This document shows, piece after piece, positions 42,246 to 50,809 of a stretch of 64,000 nt of DNA (position 1 is the first letter of the stretch; the number at the start of each line of letters is the position of its first letter). A program made the position numbers and the translations under genes. The notes beneath the pieces are model-generated. The model did no database searches. It was not told the origin of the DNA and saw only the letters and a list, made by a program, of their open reading frames with translations. The DNA is taken from assembly GCF_001433995.1 (NCBI RefSeq), contig NZ_AZCX01000005.1:85427-149426 (forward strand), given 5' to 3'. Origin of the DNA: Secundilactobacillus kimchicus JCM 15530. GTDB taxonomy: Bacteria; Bacillota; Bacilli; Lactobacillales; Lactobacillaceae.

Positions 42246-43673
42246 ATGAAAAATGTTAAACAGTACACTTCGTATGCTTTAGGGGCCTTTGGTCATGACG
42301 CGTTTTATGCCACTTTATCGACTTACGTGATGATTTTTATCACTAGTCAGGTGTTTGATACGGCGGACAAAGCCTTTAACTCGAGAATGATTTATCTTGT
42401 CTCGACGATGATGGTGATTATCCGAATCGTCGAAATTGCCTTCGACCCGTTGATCGGTGGTGCGGTGGATAACACAGAGACCAGATGGGGGAAATTTAAG
42501 CCTTGGTTAATGATTGGGGCCGGCATTAGTTCCGTCATGCTGATCATTTTATTCACTGACTTTGGTGGTCTAACGACGTCTAATCCAGTTTTATACTTAG
42601 TTTTATTTGGAATCACTTATGTTATTCTTGATATTTTTTACTCGTTTAAAGATATTGCCTTTTGGTCAATGCTCCCCGCTTTGAGCACCGATGAAGGGGT
42701 GCGGGCCAAATTTGGGACGATTGGTCGGTTAGGATCAACAATTGGGGCCCAGGCGGTTCCAATCATCATCGTGCCATTAGTCGTTTGGTTTTCATCGCTA
42801 GTAGGCGCCAAAAATGGGGCTGAAAACCACACCGGTTGGTTGGGTTTTGCGATCGTCATCGGGGTTGTTTCCTTCCTTGGAGCCTTAGCAACCGCTGCTG
42901 GAACTAAGGAAAACAAGAGCTTGATCCGGTCAGACACTGAAAAGACCTCAGTGATCGGGATTTTTAAAGCGCTGGGTAAAAACGACCAACTCATGTGGTT
43001 GGCACTCTCCTACTTCTTGTTTGCCATGGGTTACGTGGTCACAAACTCGCTGTTACTTTACTACTTCACCTACGTCTTAGGAGCAGCTAAACAGTTCACG
43101 TATGCCGGTTGGATTATGGCCGTTCTTGGGGTTATCAGTGTGTCATTGTTCCCCGTGTTAGTTGCTAAAATTCACCGTGAAGCCATTTACATTGGTGGCA
43201 TTGGGATGATGATCATCGGCTATTTAATCTTCATGTTTGCGGGAACTGACAGCACCATGGTGATGATTGCCATTGCCGTTTTCTTCTTCCCATACCCAAT
43301 GATTTTCTTGGCCGCCCTCATGACCATTACTGACAGTGTGGAATATGGTCAGTGGAAGAACGGTCACCGAAACGAATCCGTCACACTCGCCGTTCGGCCA
43401 TTGATTGATAAGTTAGCCGGTGCCTTTGCGAACGGGATCGTGGCCTTTGCTGCCGTTCAATCAGGAATGATTGGGTCTGCTAAGCCAAGTGATATCTCGG
43501 CTCACCAGTTATTTATTTTTAAGTCCTTCATGTTTTACGCGCCAATCATTTTGATTGTGCTTGCGGCCATCGTCTACTTTACGAAAGTGAAGTTAACTGA
43601 AGACCGGCACAAACAGATTGTGACGGAGTTGGAACAAAAACTACGGGCTAAACAAAGTTCAAATAAGCAGTAA
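42246..43673 (+). CDS. GPH-family sugar:cation symporter
   Basis: A 475-residue transporter with 12 helices of the glycoside-pentoside-hexuronide:cation symporter family (MelB, XylP, LacS). KNVKQYTSYALGAFGHDAFYATLSTYVMIFI and DPLIGGAVDNTETRWGKFKPWLMIG are family marks; the second holds the acidic cation-site residues and the conserved loop. There is no C-terminal PTS IIA domain, unlike LacS, so control by HPr phosphorylation is absent. Substrate is likely a disaccharide or glycoside. CcpA control is suggested by two cre-like boxes upstream. AAGGAGA precedes the ATG. Confidence 0.9.
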   Translation: MKNVKQYTSYALGAFGHDAFYATLSTYVMIFITSQVFDTADKAFNSRMIYLVSTMMVIIRIVEIAFDPLIGGAVDNTETRWGKFKPWLMIGAGISSVMLIILFTDFGGLTTSNPVLYLVLFGITYVILDIFYSFKDIAFWSMLPALSTDEGVRAKFGTIGRLGSTIGAQAVPIIIVPLVVWFSSLVGAKNGAENHTGWLGFAIVIGVVSFLGALATAAGTKENKSLIRSDTEKTSVIGIFKALGKNDQLMWLALSYFLFAMGYVVTNSLLLYYFTYVLGAAKQFTYAGWIMAVLGVISVSLFPVLVAKIHREAIYIGGIGMMIIGYLIFMFAGTDSTMVMIAIAVFFFPYPMIFLAALMTITDSVEYGQWKNGHRNESVTLAVRPLIDKLAGAFANGIVAFAAVQSGMIGSAKPSDISAHQLFIFKSFMFYAPIILIVLAAIVYFTKVKLTEDRHKQIVTELEQKLRAKQSSNKQ

Positions 43674-43687
43674 GAGCATTATGCTGC

Positions 43688-43725
43688 AAAGATCGATTTG
43701 TCCAACCGACAAATCGATCTTTTTG
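43688..43725 (+). terminator. Rho-independent terminator after GPH symporter gene
   Basis: AAAGATCGATTTGTC and GACAAATCGATCTTT form a perfect 15-bp stem. Confidence 0.92.
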
Positions 43726-43789
43726 TGTGTTTAACGAGGCGGCGTTCTGTGTTAGAATATTGGAAAATGATGAGAAAAGAGTGGTTGAT

Positions 43790-44299
43790 TTGAGAACAAC
43801 ACGTCACCAATCAACTCGGGAAATTGTGGTTCTCGCGATGCTTATTGCGCTAACAGTGGCCATTGCCCGAATTTTGATTATTCCCGTTAGTTTCACCCAC
43901 GGTAATATTAACTTCTGCGACACGGGTATTTTTATTGCAGCTTTGGTTTTGGGGCGGCGCCAGGGGTTATATGTTGGCGCACTAAGTGGCTTTCTATTGG
44001 ATTTAATTTCGGGCTATGCGCAGTACATGATCTTCTCGTTGATTGTTCACGGTCTTGAAGGTTACGTTGCCGGATGGCTCGGCCATGATAAAGGTCACGC
44101 CCAAAAGGTTGTTGCGTTAGTGGTGGCCGCAGTGGTGATGGTGGTCGGCTACTTTGTGACGGACACCCTGTTATATGGAGCGGCAGCCGGAATAGCGGGT
44201 ATTGCGACTAATGCGATCCAAGGAGCGGTCACTATGATTGCGGCGGTTGTGATTGCGTTGCCGCTTGAAAACCGGTTACCGCATGTGTTGGGAGAATAG
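43790..44299 (+). CDS. ECF transporter S-component, probably for vitamin B6
   Basis: A 169-residue membrane protein with about six helices, of the ECF substrate-binding (DUF1393/PF07155) type: REIVVLAMLIALTVAIARIL, then GIFIAALVLGRRQGLYVGALSGFLLDLISGY. Short residues RE..ALMIAL at the N-terminus contact the EcfT subunit. The general ECF module must be encoded elsewhere. The next gene is a pyridoxal kinase one base away, which points to pyridoxal or pyridoxine (PdxU-like) as substrate; that is by context. TTG 43790 is chosen for spacing from AGAGTGG; GTG 43781 and an upstream ATG are alternatives. Confidence 0.8.
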   Translation: MRTTRHQSTREIVVLAMLIALTVAIARILIIPVSFTHGNINFCDTGIFIAALVLGRRQGLYVGALSGFLLDLISGYAQYMIFSLIVHGLEGYVAGWLGHDKGHAQKVVALVVAAVVMVVGYFVTDTLLYGAAAGIAGIATNAIQGAVTMIAAVVIALPLENRLPHVLGE

Positions 44300-44300
44300 G

Positions 44301-45146
44301 ATGGTACCGGTAACGCCACTCATTGTGGCGCAGGATCTGTCAGCGGTGGGGCGACTTTCTATGACGGCGGCACTGCCCGTTTATGCGGCTGCGCAGGTAC
44401 CGGTGGCGGCACTTCCGACGACGTTATTATCGACGCAGACTGAGGGGTTTGGTCAGCCCGTCAAGGTTGATTCTCAACAATGGCTGCGTGACTGTTTCGC
44501 CCATTGGCGACGTGCTAAATTATCATTTTCAGGAGCCGTTGTTGGCTACCTTGGGGATGAAAGGACCATTTCGGCGTTGAGTGCGCAACTTGAAATGTTG
44601 GCCTTACCGCAGGTGGTAATTGATCCGGTGATGGCGGATGGTGGCGGTCTGTACCCAGGGTTGCCAATGACTTATCCAGAGGCCTTAGTACCGTTGCTCA
44701 ATCAGGCGACTGTGATGACGCCAAATTGGACGGAGTTACAGTTTTTAACGGGCGGTTCTGCCAGCGCTCACCCAACGATTGCTGAGGTTATCGCGCGTAT
44801 TGACCGACTGAGAACGCGGTTTTCTAATGTGAACCAGGTGGTGATCACTGGTGTTCCAAATCAAAATCGGGTGTTGACGGTTTTTGATGATCATCATCGT
44901 TGGGACGTGGCGGCAACCGACAGAATCGCCGGCCATTACTACGGCGCCGGCGATGTTTTCACAGCGGTATTAGCCAGTGCGCTCTGGCATGGAAATACTC
45001 TGGCAGAGGCGGTTTTCACAGCTGTTGACGCCACGACAACGAGTATTTTGGCTACCCGTGATTCTGGTATTGAACCGCGCTTTGGGATGCAGTTGGGCGC
45101 TGCTTTGACCCAGGTGCAACAAAAAATCAAACCCAGTGACCGTTAA
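44301..45146 (+). CDS. pdxK: Pyridoxal kinase
   Basis: A 281-residue ribokinase-fold kinase that makes pyridoxal phosphate from pyridoxal and ATP. DPVMADGGGLYPG near residue 109 and the anion-hole motif GAGDVF with catalytic Asp218 are present; MTPNWTELQFLTG is also characteristic. The N-terminus QDLSAVGRLSMTAALPV matches the PdxK/PdxY group and not the ThiD group. ATG 44301 follows TTGGGAG. It nearly abuts the ECF S-component gene, giving an uptake-and-trap pair. The terminator begins within its last codons. Confidence 0.88.
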   Translation: MVPVTPLIVAQDLSAVGRLSMTAALPVYAAAQVPVAALPTTLLSTQTEGFGQPVKVDSQQWLRDCFAHWRRAKLSFSGAVVGYLGDERTISALSAQLEMLALPQVVIDPVMADGGGLYPGLPMTYPEALVPLLNQATVMTPNWTELQFLTGGSASAHPTIAEVIARIDRLRTRFSNVNQVVITGVPNQNRVLTVFDDHHRWDVAATDRIAGHYYGAGDVFTAVLASALWHGNTLAEAVFTAVDATTTSILATRDSGIEPRFGMQLGAALTQVQQKIKPSDR

Positions 45147-45167
45147 CTATTGCGGGACTGGGTTTTT
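45129..45167 (+). terminator. Rho-independent terminator overlapping the pdxK stop
   Basis: AAACCCAGT (inside the last codons) pairs with ACTGGGTTT, then T-run. Confidence 0.85.
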
Positions 45168-45268
45168 GATTGTTTTTGAATGAGATCACGCAAAAACATG
45201 TTCAACGACCTACAAAACTGGTTTAATTAAACTAAGGAAAGTCATTATATGAGAAAAGGGGAATTGCC

Positions 45269-46447
45269 ATGATCTTTAATCCGCACGTTAACCGAAAAAA
45301 TGGGCCCAGCGTTAAATGGGATATTGCCCGGGCGGCTGGAGACGACCGGATGCTGCCGATGACCATCGCTGATATGGATATTGCAACACCAGATTTCGTG
45401 TTGGATGCCATGCGGTCAGTGTTGGACGATCAGGTCTTGGGCTATGTTGCGCCTAGCCATGATTTTTATCAAGCCTTTATTCACTGGGAGGCGGTCCGCC
45501 ATTCCGTCCAATTAACGCGAGATCAGATTATTTTGGCGTCAGGCGTTGTCCCAGCGATGGCGTTTGCTATTCGCCATTTAACGGCGACCAACGACCGCAT
45601 TGTTGTAATGGCCCCGTATTACACGCCATATGAGAAGATCGTGACGGGGAATCATCGGCAGTTCGTGGCGTTTCCGCTAAAAGAGATCGATGGTCAATAC
45701 GCCATCGACTTTGAGGCCCTTGAAGACGTCCTTGCTGTGGCGAACACTACCGCGATGGTGATTTGTAATCCGCACAATCCGAGTGGTCGAGTTTGGACGT
45801 TACCCGAGCTACAACGACTGCAATCCTTAGCCAACAAGTACAACATTTTGGTGTTAGACGACGAAATTCATGATGATACAACCCCGCCGCAAAATTATCC
45901 TATTTCGATGCTTTCAAAATTGATGGCCCCGGATAAGGTGGCTAAAACAGTGATGTTTAAGGCACCCACTAAGGCATTTAACATGGCCGGCAGTAAAGTG
46001 TCCTTCATGGTGACCCGCCACCCGGAACTGTTAGCGACACTTAAGGATGCGGCTGCGGCAGAGGCCTTTGAAGAGCTCAATACAATGGGGCTGGTCGGCG
46101 CTCAGGCCGCCTATGAAAAGGGCGCTGAGTGGCTAGATGCGGTTAATGGCTACCTGGCAGAGAATTGTGAGCACTTGGTGACTACCCTGAAAGAGACGAC
46201 CAGGATTGTTCCAATGAGGCCCGAGGCCACGTATCTCGCTTGGTTGGATTTCCGGGCCTATGGCCTGTCAGAAGACCAACTGATTGATGAGTTAATGGGC
46301 CAGGACCATTTAGTTTTAAATGCTGGGAGTAGTTATGGTGATGAGGGTCTCGGTTTTATGCGGTTGAATTTTGCTGTGGATCTCAGCGTGCTTGACCAAG
46401 CCATCGAGCGGTTGCAGGCGTTTGACCAACGCCATCAGGGCGCGTAA
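45269..46447 (+). CDS. MalY/PatB-type PLP-dependent C-S lyase or aminotransferase
   Basis: A 392-residue fold-type I PLP enzyme. PLP lysine is Lys235 (APTKAFNMAGSK), the Asp of LVLDDEIHDD binds the pyridine nitrogen and CNPHNPSGRVWT is the ring-stacking and cofactor Asn region. The N-terminus VKWDIARAAGDDRMLPMTIADMDIATP marks the MalY/PatB group, which cleaves cystathionine or cysteine with beta-elimination and also transaminates. AAAAGGGG precedes the ATG. It is downstream of a PLP supply pair and is a single-gene unit. Confidence 0.88.
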   Translation: MIFNPHVNRKNGPSVKWDIARAAGDDRMLPMTIADMDIATPDFVLDAMRSVLDDQVLGYVAPSHDFYQAFIHWEAVRHSVQLTRDQIILASGVVPAMAFAIRHLTATNDRIVVMAPYYTPYEKIVTGNHRQFVAFPLKEIDGQYAIDFEALEDVLAVANTTAMVICNPHNPSGRVWTLPELQRLQSLANKYNILVLDDEIHDDTTPPQNYPISMLSKLMAPDKVAKTVMFKAPTKAFNMAGSKVSFMVTRHPELLATLKDAAAAEAFEELNTMGLVGAQAAYEKGAEWLDAVNGYLAENCEHLVTTLKETTRIVPMRPEATYLAWLDFRAYGLSEDQLIDELMGQDHLVLNAGSSYGDEGLGFMRLNFAVDLSVLDQAIERLQAFDQRHQGA

Positions 46448-46483
46448 GTTCGCCTGCCAAGCCGAGCGATATGGCAAAGTTAT

Positions 46484-46515
46484 TCACAAATTGACGATTC
46501 CGCGTCAATTTGTGA
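46484..46515. repeat. Perfect 13-bp inverted repeat
   Basis: TCACAAATTGACG (46484-46496) and CGTCAATTTGTGA (46503-46515) around ATTCCG. No T-run follows, so it looks more like an operator or recognition site than a terminator, although it is the only candidate terminator after the upstream gene. Confidence 0.85.
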
Positions 46516-46539
46516 TAATCTAGCGCCAATAAAATACGG

Positions 46540-46573
46540 TATACTAAAGCCATACCTTGTAGGAGGGGTATGG
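46540..46573 (+). promoter_or_regulatory. -10 box and start-site hairpin of the AP2-domain gene
   Basis: TATACT (46540-46545) is a likely -10. Immediately downstream CCATACC (46550-46556) can pair with GGTATGG (46567-46573). The loop exposes AGGAGG while the stem holds the ATG, so the mRNA would be nearly leaderless or translationally controlled. Confidence 0.5.
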
Positions 46574-47043
46574 TTTATGTGGGGAAACGAATAGATTTAA
46601 CTGGAAACCGGTATAGCCGATTAATGGTTGTGTCGTTTGTTGGAAATTCCAAAAATGGCAACGCACGTTGGCTTTGTGAATGCGACTGTGGTCGGTTCAT
46701 CGAAACGGACGGGTATCGGTTAAGAACGGGTCGCGTCCGGAGTTGCGGATGCTTACGGAGAGAAAAGAGTAGAGATCGGCTGTTAGGCTTTGCGGCAACT
46801 AAGCAAAACATAGGGGTCGCCGATAATTTACCAATTCATAACGGTACGGTGTTGCGGTTAACAGATAAGAATAACCAGTCTGGGGTGATTGGGGTTTCTT
46901 GGGACAAGCAAAGCCAGAAATGGGTTGCCCGATTAATGGTGCGAGGGAAATACGTCATTAATCGGAAGTTCCACAACTTTAACCAAGCCGTGTCATTCCG
47001 GCATCAAGCAGAACTTCAGTTTCGTGATCCACTACTTAGATAA
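46570..47043 (+). CDS. AP2-domain DNA-binding protein with zinc-ribbon-like N-terminus
   Basis: A 157-residue protein. A cysteine cluster WLCECDCG (Cys36, 38, 40) and SCGC (Cys59, 61) forms a probable zinc-binding motif, and residues about 104-150 read as an AP2 domain: SGVIGVSWDKQSQKWVARLMVRGKYVI..F..F..A. This combination is common in phage and mobile-element proteins, often beside HNH endonuclease genes, but no nuclease motif is seen here. The gene stands alone between a palindrome and a 22-bp terminator, with no prophage around it. ATG 46570 is only three bases after AGGAGG; GTG 46579 is an alternative. Confidence 0.8.
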   Translation: MVYVGKRIDLTGNRYSRLMVVSFVGNSKNGNARWLCECDCGRFIETDGYRLRTGRVRSCGCLRREKSRDRLLGFAATKQNIGVADNLPIHNGTVLRLTDKNNQSGVIGVSWDKQSQKWVARLMVRGKYVINRKFHNFNQAVSFRHQAELQFRDPLLR

Positions 47044-47057
47044 TTGGTAGGCCAGTT

Positions 47058-47106
47058 AAAAAGGCTGCCCACTCAGATGATGTGCATCTGAGTGGGCAGC
47101 CTTTTT
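47058..47106. terminator. Long bidirectional terminator
   Basis: A perfect 22-bp stem (47058-47079 with 47085-47106) around a five-base loop, with A-run and T-run. It serves the AP2 gene and the convergent Mga-type gene. Confidence 0.95.
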
Positions 47107-47110
47107 TGTA

Positions 47111-48661
47111 CTATGATACCCGGCTAAGCAGCGCTGTGGTGAGGTCATTGATTAGTTTATTAAAGTAACTGGTGTTTGTTAACTCTGTTAACGAATACAG
47201 GTGAAGCCGACGGTCATTGAGCAGGCTTTCAGGGTCTTTGACTGCTGATTCCTGGACCAGGTCAATAATGTTGTTCACCAAAACAATGTCAGCATCATTC
47301 ACGTTTTTTGAAAAGACGATCTTATCCTGGCCAAAAATTAGTTGTAGCTTGGCCTCAATCAGCTGCACGAGTTCGCGGTTATTCCCCTGCTGAATGAAAA
47401 TGCTAACGTGTGGCGGCTCTTGGGTCAGGGCGTAGTCCGACTTAATGGAACTCAACAGCAGAAAGATTGACCGACTAAAGAAGTCGATTTGTAACGTCCA
47501 GTCAGCACCGTTCAATTGATTAAAGCAGTGGGAAATAGCTGTTTTCAGGTGCTCGTAGTGGGCTTGCTCATCAGGCGTCGTGTAGAGTGGAATTTCGTGC
47601 TGGTCCAATAAATGAAACGTGTGTGGATTAATAAAGCCAAACTTGCAGATCAACATCAGTTTTGTGAACGTTTGGCGAATCAAGGCCCCATACCGCTGGT
47701 TTTCGTCGGTCCCAGCAGTGAAAAAAGGCTGGTATTCGGTAATGTGCTTTAATTCGTGTTGGGCGAGATCTAAGACGATTCGGTCAGAACCAATGACAGT
47801 TGCGAGTAAGCGGTCTTGTTCAGCGTCCGCAACTTGAAGAAGGCCAACGCGATAGAAGAAAAACGTCGTCAGGGCCTGAATATTGGCCAGTTCTAGGTGC
47901 CCCCATTTTCCAAAGGCCTCCGTGAAACAGGCAATTTCATCTAACGGTCCCGTCAAATAGGGCGTTAAATCAGGCAAACTGGTGGCTCCAGCGAACCGGC
48001 GACGCTTGAAGAGAACGTAGTGAAAGGCCACGACCCGTGAGTAATCTTGCCCATCAATGGCGGTTTTCGTAAATGGGGCCTGAGCAACAAACTGGGCGAC
48101 ACCTTGATAGTCGGGATTTGTTTGAGATAGTTAGCTGGTGTAGCCACTCTCGGTTAAAAGGGCCGTAAAAAACATGACAATTTGGGTCTCGTCACCCAGA
48201 ATGCTGTTTTGGCTGTTAAGCCCAAGGTAGTATTGATTCAGTAACTCGGTGACGCGGCGCCGATACCTTGAAAAGGTGGCCTGACTGATGAACATTTTAT
48301 CGCAAAAGGTCTGGCGGTCAACGGCGCCTTCGTTGAGCAAAGTGAGCAGCATGAAAAAAATCTTCGATTTGTTTAAATAACGCATCATAAGTTGTTGGTA
48401 CACAGTATTAGAGTAGGCGGTTTTAACGAGCGTTGTCCGCCCACTTTCCGTCAGTGTGATGAGTCCACTTTCGTTTTTGTGGATATCCAAGGCGTAGGGT
48501 TTTAAATCTTCGCGGAGCTGTTTAATTAACCCATTTGTTGTTCCCGGTGCCATGCTGAATTTCTCAGCCAGGGTTGGTATGGAAACGTTGGGTTGCTCGG
48601 TAATAATCGCTTTTAGTAGCTGTAGTAGGTGGACGTACTGCCCATCCAAAAAAGATTTCAT
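47111..48661 (-). pseudogene. Mga-family regulator interrupted by one in-frame stop
   Basis: Two open segments on the minus strand, 48661-48134 (176 residues) and 48130-47111 (about 339 residues), are in the same frame and are divided only by TAA at 48133-48131. Read through, they give about 515 residues, the normal size of Mga-type regulators. The first part has the N-terminal HTH (SIPTLAEKFSMAPGTTNGLIKQLRED) and a second HTH (DRQTFCDKMFISQATFSRYRRRV). The second part begins LSQTNPDYQGVAQF and contains the PRD-like and EIIB-like regions. No frameshift exists. The gene is probably inactivated, unless the stop is read through or is a sequence error. It is divergent from the haem-uptake operon. 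Confidence 0.82.
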
Positions 48662-48811
48662 ATCAATCCCCCCCGATTAAATGAATCGCTTCAAGCGACA
48701 ATGCTGACGGCTCAAACGATCTCATCAATAGATAGGCTCCTCCCCCTTTCAGGTTACCCTCTTGTGTAAAAGATTGCAATTGACAATGTATACCGGGTTG
48801 TCAGTCAAAAG

Positions 48812-48825
48812 TAATCAGGTGATTA
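48812..48825. promoter_or_regulatory. Palindrome in the NEAT operon control region
   Basis: TAATCA-GG-TGATTA is a perfect palindrome, followed by a third TGATTA half-site at 48827-48832. It lies about 100 bases before the first NEAT gene and is a good candidate operator, perhaps for an iron or haem regulator. It is not a canonical Fur box. Confidence 0.45.
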
Positions 48826-48860
48826 GTGATTAATAGTGGCCGAAAGCGCTTCATCAATGG

Positions 48861-48873
48861 TAAACTCAGTTTA
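48861..48873. promoter_or_regulatory. Second palindrome in the NEAT operon control region
   Basis: TAAACT-C-AGTTTA is a perfect 6-1-6 palindrome about 50 bases before the start codon. Confidence 0.4.
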
Positions 48874-48922
48874 GAGTTATTTTAAATTATTCTTTTTTTC
48901 ATCTTTAGGAGGAGGGGTATCT

Positions 48923-50008
48923 ATGAAGCATCAATCATGGATCAAATGGTTATTAGGGGTAGCCGCAATCGCAGCCATTGCGATGACGGCCGGCTTGTCA
49001 CAAAAGGCAAGTGCAGCAAGTTTAAGTGATGGGACTTATACGTTACCGGTTAAGTTGTTAAAGAAGGGCAGTACGTCAACTTCAATGGCTAATATGTATT
49101 TCGTTCAAACGGGAAAAGCCGTGGTTAGTGGGTCAAATGCGACGGTGACAGTCACAACTAATGGTGCTAATTACATTAAGAAGATGACAGCTAACGGGGC
49201 AGGCGTCACTGAGAGCAATCAAAGTGGTAATAATGCTGATTTAAGCTTTTATGTTAACGGTCAAGCAACTTTGGTGCCAGTCGGATTTGCCCTTCAGATC
49301 GGTCCTATGAGCATGAACCAAACAGCACAGTTTAAGCTTGATTGGGCTGATGCTAAACTGATCAGTCCAGCACCAGCATCAGCAACAGGAAATGCGACCA
49401 CTACTCAAGTGGGCACCGCAACCACCCAACCAACGCCGGTGCCGGTTGCAACACCAGAGCCCACCGCTGTGTCGACAACAACCGTTGCCAAACAACCAAC
49501 CCAGAAGGTGACCACTAAAAAAGTAACTAAAAAGGCCACTAAAAAGGCGCCTAAGATTGTCTGGCGTTACCGCGTAATTCAAGGTAGCAGTAACAAAACG
49601 TCTGAAGCTAACCGCTTCTACACCCATACCCCAAGTGTTAAAAAGTCGGGGAAATATTACCGGGTAGCCTTGAAAATTGCGTATAAGAAGAGTTTAAAGA
49701 TGGGGCCTAAAGGGGTTATTCCGCTGACGATGAACGGTAAAAAGATCAAGAAGTCAGCCATCAAATACGGTGCAACGAAGAACTATTACACCGTGGTTTA
49801 CTATTACCACATTAAGAGCCTCAACACGCTAAAGAAGCTAAACAAGGGAACGATTCACGTCAAAGTGCCAACGGTTGGCATTAGCCAGGCCTTTAAGATT
49901 CGCTTCAAGTTCTCAAAGACAGCGCACAAAGCTGCATCGGCTACTTCGTTAGCTCACCCCACGATTGTAGCAACCACCGGTAGCCAAGCTGCTGGGAGGG
50001 TTGCCTAG
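48923..50008 (+). CDS. Secreted haem-binding protein with two NEAT domains
   Basis: A 361-residue exported protein. The signal peptide (1-31) ends ASA-A. NEAT1 is about residues 35-147 (LSDGTYTLPVKLLKKGSTSTSMANMYFV) and NEAT2 about 212-330 (WRYRVIQGSSNKTSEANRFY, ending in the tyrosine-rich strand KNYYTVVYYYHIK). A Pro/Thr/Lys-rich linker joins them. There is no LPXTG motif and no C-terminal helix, so it is released or held non-covalently by basic residues. NEAT domains take haem from host or medium haemoproteins and pass it on. GGAGGAGGGG precedes the ATG. First gene of a five-gene operon. Confidence 0.88.
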   Translation: MKHQSWIKWLLGVAAIAAIAMTAGLSQKASAASLSDGTYTLPVKLLKKGSTSTSMANMYFVQTGKAVVSGSNATVTVTTNGANYIKKMTANGAGVTESNQSGNNADLSFYVNGQATLVPVGFALQIGPMSMNQTAQFKLDWADAKLISPAPASATGNATTTQVGTATTQPTPVPVATPEPTAVSTTTVAKQPTQKVTTKKVTKKATKKAPKIVWRYRVIQGSSNKTSEANRFYTHTPSVKKSGKYYRVALKIAYKKSLKMGPKGVIPLTMNGKKIKKSAIKYGATKNYYTVVYYYHIKSLNTLKKLNKGTIHVKVPTVGISQAFKIRFKFSKTAHKAASATSLAHPTIVATTGSQAAGRVA

Positions 50009-50796
50009 TGACACGGGTCATTAAACAAGGCCTATTCTTACTAACGGTCACTTGGTTGCTGGCGTTAATCGGAGTGGTTGGGCATGCGAAAAGCATTCAG
50101 TATCAAGCCCTGAAGTACGGGACTAATCAGACTTCAATGGCCAGCGGTTACTTTGTCCATCCGGCAAGTGTCAAAGTTAAACATGGCGCCTATGTCGTCA
50201 CAATGCGAATTAAGACGGCGAAGAGTTTATCATCATACCCGGTCAAGGTATTGTCCGTGAATGGCGGGGCCCCTCAAAACGTTCGGCGAATGAAAGATCG
50301 AAAAGGGAACTCCAACCTATACTACAGCTTTACCACGACTAACTTGAAGCAAGTCATTAATGCGGCGCTGGCGATTGACGTGCCAAACGTCTACAAGGCA
50401 CATCACAAGATATCGTTCAAGTTTCGGACAACAGGACTCCCGAGCTTGAAACAAACCGCAACCAAGCATACGACTGCGGCCAAAGCGGTTGGTCAGACGT
50501 CAATTAAGAAATTAACGCCTGACGCCGCAACACCTAAGCAGTCTAAACAAGCAAAAACCAAAACAAAGACAGGTCAATCGTCCAATAAGAAAAAGGCCAG
50601 CCCGACTGCTAGCTCGCGTTCAAGTGTTGCGAGTCAGTCAGTTCCGGCAGCCTCCTCAAGTGACAGCACCACGACGCAACGTCAATCCGCTGAACCTCAG
50701 CAGGGCAATCGGATGCCCGTTTTAATTGCGGGAATCGTTGTCATCGTCGTTGTTGTTGGCGGCGGGGCGCTGTGGCTCACTGGTCGAAAACGTTGA
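50008..50796 (+). CDS. Membrane-anchored NEAT-domain protein
   Basis: A 262-residue protein with a signal peptide (1-27), one NEAT domain (about 28-146, YQALKYGTNQTSMASGYFVHPASVKVKHGAYVV), a Ser/Lys/Thr-rich stalk (about 150-235) and a C-terminal membrane helix (PVLIAGIVVIVVVVGGGALWL) with a short basic tail. No sortase signal (LPXTG or NPQTN) is present, so it is anchored by the helix. It is the likely relay between the secreted NEAT protein and the ABC importer, analogous to IsdC. GTG 50008 overlaps the previous stop by one base and follows GGGAGGG. Confidence 0.88.
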   Translation: MTRVIKQGLFLLTVTWLLALIGVVGHAKSIQYQALKYGTNQTSMASGYFVHPASVKVKHGAYVVTMRIKTAKSLSSYPVKVLSVNGGAPQNVRRMKDRKGNSNLYYSFTTTNLKQVINAALAIDVPNVYKAHHKISFKFRTTGLPSLKQTATKHTTAAKAVGQTSIKKLTPDAATPKQSKQAKTKTKTGQSSNKKKASPTASSRSSVASQSVPAASSSDSTTTQRQSAEPQQGNRMPVLIAGIVVIVVVVGGGALWLTGRKR

Positions 50797-50809
50797 GGGG
50801 GAAACTCAT

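Noticed and set aside
46441..47110. A prophage or integrative element around the AP2-domain gene
   Set aside because: No integrase, structural or replication genes and no attachment-site duplication are visible; both flanks are ordinary chromosomal genes.
47965..48147. A separate small minus-strand gene in the gap of the Mga-type regulator
   Set aside because: It is in a different frame from both halves, lacks a ribosome site, and the gap is already explained by one stop codon.
48841..48857. A cre box (CGAAAGCGCTTCAT) before the NEAT operon
   Set aside because: Two mismatches at fixed positions of the consensus.
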